Of a DNA stretch of 64,000 bases, positions 33,326 through 42,190 are shown piece after piece (the first letter of the stretch is position 1; each line of letters begins with the position of its first letter). Below the pieces are notes generated by a model. It saw nothing but the letters and a program-made list of their open reading frames with translations. It ran no database searches and had not been told where the DNA came from. Made by a program: the position numbers and the translations under genes. Source of the stretch: Litoditis marina (Eukaryota; Nematoda; Chromadorea; Rhabditida; Rhabditidae); contig OZ038440.1 in the NCBI GenBank assembly GCA_964036275.1, forward strand, positions 7,167,690 through 7,231,689. Direction: 5' to 3'.

Positions 33326-34304
33326 ATGCCTTAGCAACGCAAAATATTGCGAATGGGGCAGACTTTACATCGTTGCATTAGAGCGCGTTTTAACGGTGCG
33401 ATTGTCTGCACCATACAATAGAACGCAATAAGATCGTAGAAAACATTAGCAAAAATGCTATGTTTGTCGAAAGTGTGCTCTCTGCAAAATAAAAATAGAC
33501 CTACAAAAAACAGGCGATCCATCAATTACGAAATGTAAGTGTCTATAGGTACGAAAAGTAAGCAGTTTTTTTGTTTTTTTTTATCATTGTAACGTTCATC
33601 TACAAGTTACCGTACACTTCACAGTAGATTATATTACATGACGGGCTTAAATCAAGTCAACCACGGCATTCCTGTTATATGTACTTATCTCCCGACCGTG
33701 CCTGGTACATTTTTGACATTAGAGAGATTTCTTGAACTAAGATATACGCCGTGGGATTATCAAGAGAGGTTTCAATAGCTTTTTCCCATCAGTGAAATAG
33801 CTCGGGAATATAGACTAATTCTGGAGTTCACAACTAGTCTCCATTTTAATTGCTCAGTCAGACCTATAAGTTAAAATTTCGGCTCCGAACAAGACAAGTA
33901 TTCGTCTCAACGAAATAATCCAAATTTAAGATCTCTTCAATTCAGTGTTTCTCTTTCTCGATGGATAAATTTGAATGGGAGTTAATCCTCTAACGGATAT
34001 AGATAAATCTGTCAGAAAAATAGGATTATAGTGTATTTGTATTGTACGCGGTGAGAGGATCGATCTAAATTGTATCCGACGTTTCCTCGCGTCCCATGAA
34101 AGCTGCTGGCTTGTCTTGTCTTCAGATACTACAATTTTTAAATGTCCTCTAGAAGAAAGCTCTACTAATTACGTTCTTGGGCTTCACTTTTACGAGACCT
34201 AACATTTAGTACTTGTTGAGATATACCATATACCTCATTTCACTCATCTGTAACCTGTTACTTTTCCACCATTTGTGTCGGTCGTGTGAGGTGACCCCTC
34301 TCGA

Positions 34305-35276
34305 TTGATTATTATGCCATCGCTTCGTCCAAAAATGGTACCACTTCGAACCCATTTTTCCACCCTTTTGAGTGAAATCAAAACACTCAACTCCAAACTC
34401 GACTCTCTGACCCAATCTCTACCCACTATTATTCAATCCCAACTCCACCACTTCAATGATCGTCGCTGTTTCACTATTTATGGTCTACCAGAGGATTCTT
34501 CAACAAAGAAAAAGGTGAATGCAGTTTTCAATTTGGTATCCGTCTCTCCGTCTAATATTTCCATTCTTCACCGTTTGGGTAAACCTCGTCAAGATGGTTT
34601 ACCTCGTCCACTCAAAGTATCTATCAAAGATGGTATTCCGTTTCCTCGTCTAATAGATCTATCTACTGCTATGAAATCTGATGCTTCTATGTCAACTTTT
34701 CATGTTCGAAAGTTTGAGACTCCGGAACAGCGGAAGGCCGGGTTCCTCGCCAGACAATCGAAACGAGACGCCGCCCGAGCTGAGGTCACCGACCAAACTA
34801 CAACACCAACACCGTCTGCCGATCCTATTCTGCCAAATGAAATGGAGTTAGTTGAACAAACTAGAAATGTCGTTTCCTATCTTGTCTCAGCATTTCCATC
34901 TCCAAACTCTATATCTCCTCGTTCAACCCATTTTGATGATCAACCTGCTATCCAAAGTCCCGTCCCTGTTGAAGTTACACAAATATCTGATGATCCTTCT
35001 CCTATGTGTGATTCACCATCCATAATCGACCCTCCATCGTTCCATGATGCTCTCGATGATGTTTCTTTGAAATGTGTAAATGACAATGTTGACATGTTGT
35101 ATAATATGCACCTGAGTGGTGTTTCCATGCGTGAACGTTACAGCTGTTTCCATGGTTGCTATCAATTGACCCCTCATCTGGCCCCAATTGTATCTGACGT
35201 GTACTTTGATCGCTATGGTTTCCGGTTTAACATCAATCAATCTTGGGTACCCTTTCCATCTCGGTATTCTCACTGA
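34305..35276 (+). CDS. ORF1 protein of a non-LTR retrotransposon (323 residues)
   Basis: Intact frame. Residues about 15-50 form a predicted coiled coil (LLSEIKTLNSKLDSLTQSL). Residues about 53-160 look like the RRM-plus-C-terminal-domain core of LINE ORF1 proteins: RCFTIYGLPEDS, AVFNLVSVSPSNISILHRLG, PRPLKVSIKDG, TFHVRKFETPEQRKAGFLAR. The rest is Pro/Ser/Thr-rich, ending SWVPFPSRYSH. Such proteins bind RNA and act as nucleic-acid chaperones. No CCHC knuckle is seen. No reverse transcriptase or endonuclease ORF2 follows: the stop is trailed by about 130 bp of A/T-rich DNA and an (ATT)n tail. Clade assignment (CR1/Jockey-like) is tentative. Confidence 0.7.
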   Translation: MIIMPSLRPKMVPLRTHFSTLLSEIKTLNSKLDSLTQSLPTIIQSQLHHFNDRRCFTIYGLPEDSSTKKKVNAVFNLVSVSPSNISILHRLGKPRQDGLPRPLKVSIKDGIPFPRLIDLSTAMKSDASMSTFHVRKFETPEQRKAGFLARQSKRDAARAEVTDQTTTPTPSADPILPNEMELVEQTRNVVSYLVSAFPSPNSISPRSTHFDDQPAIQSPVPVEVTQISDDPSPMCDSPSIIDPPSFHDALDDVSLKCVNDNVDMLYNMHLSGVSMRERYSCFHGCYQLTPHLAPIVSDVYFDRYGFRFNINQSWVPFPSRYSH

Positions 35277-35433
35277 GTCTCAGTAGTATCAACAAATTAG
35301 CAACATGCGTATGTACTAGTTTTTCTTTTTCTTTATTTTCTCAAATATCAGTTCATATATGGTTTAAATTCGTAACTCTTTGTTTGTCCATCACTATACT
35401 GATAAAATTTATTATTATTATTATTATTATTAT
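34305..35433 (+). mobile_element. ORF1-only LINE-derived element with (ATT)n tail
   Basis: Consists of the intact ORF1, a short 3' region and a clean tail of eight ATT units (about 35410-35433). The 3' microsatellite tail is typical of several non-LTR clades. The left boundary is unknown; up to 350 bp of upstream sequence could belong to it. Lack of ORF2 with an intact ORF1 resembles half-LINE arrangements known in mammals. Confidence 0.6.
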
Positions 35434-37083
35434 GTTACAGTACACGGACGATTGCGCCAATGGCTTTCGACCGATTTACATACAGCCCTTTCGAGAAACA
35501 TCTGATGTAGAGTTAGAGAGAAAAGAATCATAGAACTTTTTAGTACCTTTCATGCGAAACCGGGCAAGTTTTAACAACACTGTGAAGACTAAAAAGTGCT
35601 GTAACATGGTATAGTTCAGCAACCATGCAGATTGTTCGTCACAAGCCAGTTACTTCTGTTTGACTAGATATTCATGAAGCATAATAATCGCTTCAGTCAG
35701 TTCATTCGAGATAACTTCCCGCATCTTTCACTAAATATCTACGATATAATTGAGTAATTCATAGATTTTTCTTGAAACTTGTTTTCTATTCTGAATTTGT
35801 TGGGAATAACTGTACAGGTCTCTTCAGAACATTCCGTATCTCCTCGGACTTCTACACTACAATTGTGCAAATTATTTTCATAAATTAGGTCAAACCCGTT
35901 CAAACGTCAGAAGTCTATACAACAAGTAGACAGCTAGTTTTCAAAAGCATAAATTGAAATTTTAGTTTCTTCACGTTTTCCGACCTAAGTTGCTAAACTA
36001 GGACTCGAACAGATACGACACGCACCACATACTTCTTATTTTTTACTGAACATCTTTGTTTTTATAATTATTATTATCATTTGTTGGTTTGTCATTTTCC
36101 CCTCTGTTCTTGAATGAGTCTGTCTACCTCATGACAATCGGAATGTGGATTTTTTCCATGCCAGCAATCATGAGAAAATTGTTCACATTCTCACCTCCTA
36201 CAAATTGAAATCAATACATGTGCTGACAATGGTTTGTTCTGTTCTCACCTCATTTTTATTCAGATTAATGTCAGAAAGGTTATTCGTATCAGAATAGCTC
36301 ATTTGCAAGTGTATATTGTAGTTCTCTACTCTATGCAACCGACCAGAATCGATGAACTATGTGGTCTATGGACTAAAGGGGAGGGGACCAAACTTCAGTT
36401 GTAGTTCGACAGGCGTGCACTTCACAACTATTGATTTATCTCAAAACGTTTGATAACTTCTTCCACAAAAGTATCTGCATTGAAAAAAACTTCTTTCCTA
36501 TTTTGGCCAGCTCTCGCTCTCGCACATCCAAATCTGCTCTACCGGCAATTTTATATTCAATGTATAACCGAGTTTAGTCTGAAAATTAGTCTGTGTGTTT
36601 TGTGCATTGTTTCATTCGCGGTATGAAGGCAAACGGCCAGTAAGGCACGTTTTGCCTGAATTTGGTGCCTAATATTTTGAGCTGCTAGCACATATAAAAG
36701 ATGTTTTTTGCTTGGTTGCATGTCACAGTAGAAACGAACAGCAACACGATAAATTTCTGTTTCGGGTGGCAATCCGCGATGGCAATCCAGAAAATCCCAT
36801 GATATCACCATTTTGCTCACGAACACCTGATAAGGTTTTGCTTATTGGTATATTACTGAAGCATTGCGAACTCCTTTGTAGCTGACGTTCATGCGTTTCT
36901 CATGAGAAGATTCTCATGAGAAGATCGCGCAAAGTTCTCATGAGTTCCTTGCTATTGTAAACTCATTTTTCGTACATTTTATGTTCTTTCCTTCCCCTCC
37001 TACACACGTCTTCAAGTGATGTTGTTGTTATAACTCCGTTCAGGAGACATTCACATTTACAGTTTTACAGTAGACATTCCACA
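35434..37083. other. Intergenic, promoter side of the 37-kb gene cluster
   Basis: AT-rich, no supported exon. A 90-codon minus-strand frame (36557-36826) has a natural-looking composition but no recognised domain or splice partners. Two TCTCATGAGAA palindromic words sit at about 36897-36935, shared with the TIR element at 38627. Confidence 0.45.
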
Positions 37084-39403
37084 ATGAACTCTACAGCTGG
37101 AAATGTTCCGATGAGAAAACAGGTGCCCACTAGGGCCATGTCCAGTATGAATCTGGCCGAACTTCAACGCAACTCGGGCTATTCTGGCGATATCCAACTG
37201 CCAGGTGCTATCCCCGGTAACATGTTTGTCTTGTGAAACTTTACAGATACTCAGAGCAAAACTTGTCTGGGTAGTACCTCGCGCATCCCGATCACTGAAA
37301 CTTAGTAACACTTTGCGGCGAAGTTTCAAAAAATTTTTATTGACCGGCATGGACCTGGGGGGCACTACCGGTACACCTTTCTCTGAGTAGGATGATATTT
37401 ATTATTATCTCATTGTCCCATTGACATAGTTCATTCAAAAAATTTTGTCTCATAAACCATTCGTTATTCTAGCCATGGTTATCAACCAGGGTGATCAAGT
37501 AGAATGGAAAACAGGTGAGTTTCTAAAACGCAGGTCGAGTTGTGTGCATTTCCAATCAATTCATGTAAAACATGAAAAAAAACTGAACTAAATGGGTGCT
37601 TTTTACTATCATTTTATTCATATGTATATGAAATCCACTTCCGTGTTACATGTGATTCGAAAGAAGTCGGTCTGCTGTTCACACGCCTACGACCTTGATT
37701 TGCATAAAAAATACTTCCAGACAGACAGTTCAGGTATACGAAAGCTATTTGAAATTTGTATTTTCGGAAACAAACTAATTTTTGCAGATAAATCCGATGA
37801 CCGATGTATCAGCACCACAAATCTTCCTCAATTCGAAAATGATTCGAGTTTTCTGAAAGCAATCGACAAAACTGGGGTCGATATGGTGAGCTATCGACAC
37901 CAAGAGAGTATTTCCAAATTTACTACACCTATGTCGAAAATCATTTAAATCACTACTTTATTCGATTTTGACAATTGTTAACTTTTTCGATAGCATTCAC
38001 GTACTTCAAACCAACTGAAAGTGTTGCCGTCATACTGTACGAGTCTCAGAAATAATGAAAATGGAAACTCATAAACGTATACCTTCAATTAGTCAAAAAA
38101 ATCAACTAGTCAAAAAAAAATCTCTCACTACTCATGGGGTGAGTTTGATGGATAGAACTAAAACACATTAGCACTAAAAAACTGTAATGATAAAACTTTC
38201 TTTTTATTCCCTGGAAAAAAAATAATTTTGATAAGTAAATACAGATTCCGCCACCAAATGCAAGTAGAAGGGCGAGCTTGATGGACAGACCGAGGAAGAG
38301 CAGTCTCAAGGACAACCTGAAGGTGAGATGGTAGCCAATGTTCACCTGTAACTTAGAGTTGTTTTGTTACCGGCTGCTCAGACAAAAATGACGACTGAGA
38401 GAATCTCATGTCATATTCACATGAGATTCCAAGTGAATACTATAGTTTCTTTTCACACTACGTGAAATAAACCCAGAGAATGTTCGAGTTTCGATTACTG
38501 GCGAAATCAAGCAACCGACACAAATATTGAAGTTTGGGGATGAAATGCATTTTTTCATTCTTCTCGTTCTAGGTGAAGATTCCATTCGTATATTCCAATC
38601 GTATATCTCGATCACACTTTTTTGCAGGCGGCGTAGCAATCCCTCCAACCTCATGAGAAGTTCATATGAGTTTCTCATAAGATACCTCATGAGCGACTCG
38701 TAAACAGTGTATTTTGTAGCATGGCAATCAATAGAATCCCATGAAAGGCTCGTGCTTATAGCTCATGATGTATCACATAAGATTTTTGAGGGATTGCTAC
38801 GCCGCCAGGGAACACAAATGCCAGTTTTTTTAGAATCTTTGGTCACGGCGTTCGTCGTTGACACTTTTCAAGTCGAATAACAAGTTGGATGCCGGCCAAG
38901 ATGGACAAGAAGGGGCGGAGTCCGACAGAAGTGACAGTACAATTGACGAACTGATGAGGTAGGGTAGAGTTTTTCGGTTACTCTAGGGTGTTACTGGTTC
39001 GAAATCTGCGCACTATTCGACTTTTTTCTATTGAAGAGTGGAACTGAATGGTAGAGTTTTTCGGGACACTTCTGCACGTTCATAAAACTTTTCGCAGCAA
39101 AATTCAGTATGTTTGCCTGAACAGTTGCTAAATTTCCCACTCACAAAAAATCTAAAGAAGCCCACAGGACAGACGCAATGATTACGGTGCCTTTAGCAAC
39201 AATTTATAAAACGGCTTTTGAATACGTCTTGTTCGTGTTCATCACTTTGTTACCACTTCATCTGGATCCAAGCAAACTCAACAGAGGTGAAATATATTTT
39301 CAGAGAAGATGGTATGTTCCCCTCGTTTTTCCTGGTCGACAAAAGTCTAATCAAGAAGGAGCCGACCAAACGACGCAAATCTCTCAATTTCTTCAGAATG
39401 TGA
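37084..39403 (+). CDS. Hypothetical Ser/Arg-rich protein, 6 exons (about 187 residues)
   Basis: Exons 37084-37204, 37473-37514, 37788-37885, 38245-38322, 38834-38958, 39304-39403; every phase and GT/AG border fits. An optional 9-base in-frame microexon (37725-37733) would add three residues. The N-terminus MNSTAGNVPMRKQVPTRAM is followed by a polar, probably disordered chain. Several basophilic kinase-type sites stand out: RRASLMDRP, RPRKSSLKD, SRRSSLTLF, KRRKSLNFF. An acidic stretch (GAESDRSDSTIDELM) lies late. No signal peptide, membrane segment or known domain. AATAAA at 39494-39499, 91 bases after the stop, is a likely poly(A) signal. It is first of three same-strand genes at close spacing. 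Intron 4 carries a 180-bp TIR element. The function is unknown; a phosphoregulated cytoplasmic or nuclear adaptor is only a guess. Confidence 0.8.
38627..38806. mobile_element. 180-bp TIR element (MITE) in intron
   Basis: Perfect 19-bp terminal inverted repeats, GGCGGCGTAGCAATCCCTC and its complement. The interior is rich in CTCATGAG/CTCATAAG words. It ends 27 bases before the exon at 38834. No obvious target duplication. Confidence 0.88.
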
Positions 39404-39493
39404 TAAATTTGAACTTAGTTACGAATATATGAGCTTTTATCAGAATGATAATCTAGTATTTTATTGCAATGTTTTTGTGTGTGTTTTGTTTTC

Positions 39494-39499
39494 AATAAA
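39494..39499 (+). other. Poly(A) signal AATAAA
   Basis: AATAAA 91 bases after the stop of the 37084-39403 gene and 260 bases before the next start codon. Confidence 0.55.
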
Positions 39500-39758
39500 G
39501 GTGAGAATAGTTGCATAACTTGAAGACATCAAGCAGAAATGTGGGTAAAACCTACTCAAAAACATAAATTTTCGAAACAGACATGTTCGGAGTATATTTT
39601 ATTCCAATTACGAATCACTTGAATTTTAAGCAAAACAGTATACTGTATGTGGTTTCGAATGGCTGTTCAGGTTTCTAACGGTTTCCGATCGGCTTTCCAA
39701 AACTTCCCTATTCACCCAGTTTAGTCTTGTCTTGCCTTAACCTTATAACTGGTTCAGA

Positions 39759-40019
39759 GTGAATGAAAAGTCATGCACGCTCAAACAAATGTCAAAAAAT
39801 ATCCGTTGTTTCATGGTTCTTTTACTGCCTGCACTTTTCAATGTTCACGTCCCTCACGCTCTGAGGCCTGCCCAGAAAAATTTTGGGCGGGTCGATGAAT
39901 TTTCGGAGGATCGTTTTTCACAGGACATACCGTCCATTGAAAGCCTGTGTGAAACTCAAAATGAAAAGTATTTGAAAAAGCTTGAAAATTTCATTGGCAC
40001 ATTACCAAAGTCTCATTGA
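39759..40019 (+). CDS. Small secreted protein, 76-86 residues, single exon
   Basis: Two in-frame starts: 39759 (MNEKSCTLKQ...) and 39789 (MSKNIRCF...). From the second, a clear signal peptide follows (CFMVLLLPALFNVHV, cleavage likely after PHA). The mature chain is then about 50 charged residues with one Cys: LRPAQKNFGRVDEF, EDRFSQDIPSIESLC, KYLKKLENFIGTLPKSH. The first ATG lies five bases after a CTGGTTCAG acceptor consensus, as expected for spliced-leader addition. It lies 355 bp after the preceding gene's stop, same strand. No known family; a secreted peptide precursor is possible, but no dibasic-Gly processing site is seen. Confidence 0.55.
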   Translation: MNEKSCTLKQMSKNIRCFMVLLLPALFNVHVPHALRPAQKNFGRVDEFSEDRFSQDIPSIESLCETQNEKYLKKLENFIGTLPKSH

Positions 40020-40373
40020 GCATGACGAGAACTATTTATTATTCTCGTCCTGTATCTAGTCGGCGCTCCGTTCGTAAGCATGTTCGGAATCGGATTATTT
40101 GGCTGGAAGGGGAAATTGATTCGATTGATGCAACTTCACTCATCCATACTATACACCACAACAACAACATCGGGGCACGTGTCGCTATTTTCGTTTTTCA
40201 TAGAAAGTATCGCACGAGCATACTGCACACCTTTCTTTTTGCTGTGTGATCGTCGAGCGACGATTGTGCTCATTGCGGTGTTGTATTCAATTTTCAAGTT
40301 ATGACTTGCATACCAAAATTAGTCTGTAAGCGTTAACAGCACATAGTATAGACCACTCGAGTATTTATCTTCG

Positions 40374-40379
40374 AATAAA
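40374..40379 (+). other. Poly(A) signal AATAAA between the second and third cluster genes
   Basis: AATAAA 355 bases after the stop of the small secreted-protein gene and 64 bases before the next gene's ATG, so it could end the 39759-40019 transcript. It is within a partly palindromic CTCGAGTATTTATC region. Confidence 0.4.
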
Positions 40380-40442
40380 ATCGAGTTGTATGTCACTGTA
40401 CGTTTGCTATTTTGTGTTTTGTCTACACAAACGGTTGTTCAG

Positions 40443-41528
40443 ATGTCTATTCTCCACCTTCTATTACTTTGTCTTCTTCCTCTACTGGCAACGTGCCAGC
40501 TTGGTCTGGGCGGTCTCTACAGCAGCCCATATATGATGGGAATGGGTGGCATGGGTGGCCTGGGTGGTCTAGGCATGGGCGGTATGGGCATGGGTGGCAT
40601 GGGATACAACTCGATGGGTGAGTGAATTCTATGATTGCTGTGATTATTGATAGTGAATATTCATTCTGCACAGCTTTCACGTTGTCTTCTTCTACACTGC
40701 CCAGTTTGATTGGCTTTGATTACAACCATTTTCAAAATTAAAACATTTGCTAGTTAGTAGTTAGTAATACAGTACTGTTACCATTCCATGCGTTATATTG
40801 TCCAAAACGTCTGTACGCATGTATTCCATGAACATTGCTCTTCACTTGATGTTTCTGTTTTATCTGTCCAATTCAGGTTACGGTGGATTGGGTATGGGTC
40901 TTGGCGGGAACAGCATGATGGGCGGTCTGTACGGTGGCTACGGGTCTTATTACAGATGCAGAAAGTGAGTTGAATATATTTCTAAGCACAACTTAACAAT
41001 AATCAGATAGAAACAAAGTCATAATGAGTGTAATGGCTAGTTTATTCTGTAAAACAATTAAGTTCCCAAGTTCGAGCAAGTTATAGGCTCCTGATGTGGA
41101 AACTGTTGCAACTGAAAACACCGGGCGCAAAGAGGCCACATATGATATATGAGTCTATATCAGCCTGTACCTTATTCGGCATTTTAAATAGCAAAATCTT
41201 CAAACACGTTGAAGAACCCCGATATTTTAGGTTGCAAAGGTTTTAGAGAATGAGCAAACGTGAGCTGTAGTGGAGATCGATACTATACGTGTAAAACGTT
41301 CTGGAACCAAACTAGAAACACAGAAGAATGGTACAAAAGACAAAAGAATAGTTGATACCTGAGGCCGCATGCATGATTTCGATTTCCTAGTTTCTCCTAT
41401 AGTTTATTGACACATCTTGGCCGGATTGGGATGCTATCCCGGCCTCTGGTTTTTGTACATTTGTTTCTTAAGTGTTAAATTCCATGTATTTCAGCCCATA
41501 TGGATTGGGTCTTTACGGGAAGAAGTGA
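40443..41528 (+). CDS. Secreted Gly/Met/Tyr-rich protein, 98 residues, 3 exons
   Basis: Exons 40443-40617, 40877-40964, 41495-41528; phases 1 and 2 agree. A signal peptide (MSILHLLLLCLLPLLATC) leads to a mature chain of GGMGGLG and GGMGMGGM repeats, then GYGGLGMGLGG, GLYGGYGSYYRCRNPYG, ending GLGLYGKK. The ATG follows directly on TTGTTCAG, a perfect acceptor, suggesting a trans-spliced start. Gly/Tyr-rich secreted peptides with a Gly-Lys-Lys end resemble nematode neuropeptide-like and antimicrobial YGG-type peptides, in which Gly next to basic residues serves as amide donor. A cuticle or eggshell structural role is the main alternative. The single Cys in the mature chain argues against a disulfide-stabilised fold. 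Confidence 0.82.
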
Positions 41529-42050
41529 CCAAAAGTTCGATCGTCAGTTCTCAATCGATAATCATCTTATACATGTTCAGTTGATTCCGTATTATCATGC
41601 ATGTTCAATCTCGACATCCTGCCAAAATAATAGGTGCATCCCACTCAGCCAGTTTTATTTCTGTTCACTTTTCCAAGAATATAATAAATGTTTCAATTGT
41701 ATCGTATTCTATCTCAGAAACACAGAAACACTCGAAAAGCACGGCATGCATATCAAGGTAAACTTCTCCCTCTCTCTTCTCCCTCTATCCTCTCTCTCTC
41801 TCTCTCTCTTTGCGCTCTCCTATCCCCGCCTCTCTCGCCCCTCTCTATTTCCACTTCTTGCAATATCTCTGCGTATTTCGTCACAACCGGTGGGTGAGTC
41901 ACCCCCCTTTTCAATGACGTTTCTCTGCCCAGCTGTTTACCCCCCCCCCCCAAAGGGGAAGATAGGATCTACTTCTTCTTTCGTAGACCAATTTACACAC
42001 GAAGCTAGCGGATACACAGCTCGATCCACGAATCGCTAAGTGGACTTTTT

Positions 42051-42190
42051 TGTGGATGGCGCGGCGCTCTCTTTTAATTGCGTGGATGGCGCGGGGCTGT
42101 CTCGGAAATCTGTGGATGCGGCGCACTCTCTTAATTGCGTGGATGGCGCGGCAGAGTCTTCAAAAATTGTGGATGGAGCTGCACTCTACC
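42051..42190. repeat. About 30-bp tandem repeat, five units
   Basis: GTGGATGGCGCGGCGCTCTC-type units begin near 42052, 42082, 42112, 42139 and 42169, each followed by an AT-rich spacer (TTTTAATTGC, GGAAATCT). Relatives in both orientations occur at about 42590-42735 (CCATCCACG, GGATCCACAG, CGTGGATGGAGCGC). Confidence 0.8.

Larger units (their letters stand above)
28207..34304. other. Intergenic, repeat-rich; no gene confirmed
   Basis: Between the start codon of the duplicated-domain gene and the LINE fragment. It contains GC-rich dispersed motifs (28310-28425 and 33225-33325), an exon-like segment at 29592-29659, long pyrimidine-rich tracts (29880-31930), the 90-bp array (32081-32690), and copies of TTGTAGTTTGAT (31285) and CTTTGGAAAGAGCAAAC (31388). 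The many ORFs here are low-complexity Ser/Leu/Phe read-through of CT tracts. Confidence 0.6.

Noticed and set aside
34940..35273. Several minus-strand ORFs of 60-86 codons
   Set aside because: Shadows of the intact LINE ORF1 on the plus strand.
36557..36826. Minus-strand ORF of 89 codons with natural-looking composition
   Set aside because: I could not find a domain, a start context or exon partners; kept only as a note.
41500..42039. Plus-strand ORF of 179 codons
   Set aside because: Out-of-frame extension across the last exon of the Gly/Met-rich gene into CT-rich DNA; the in-frame reading stops at 41528.
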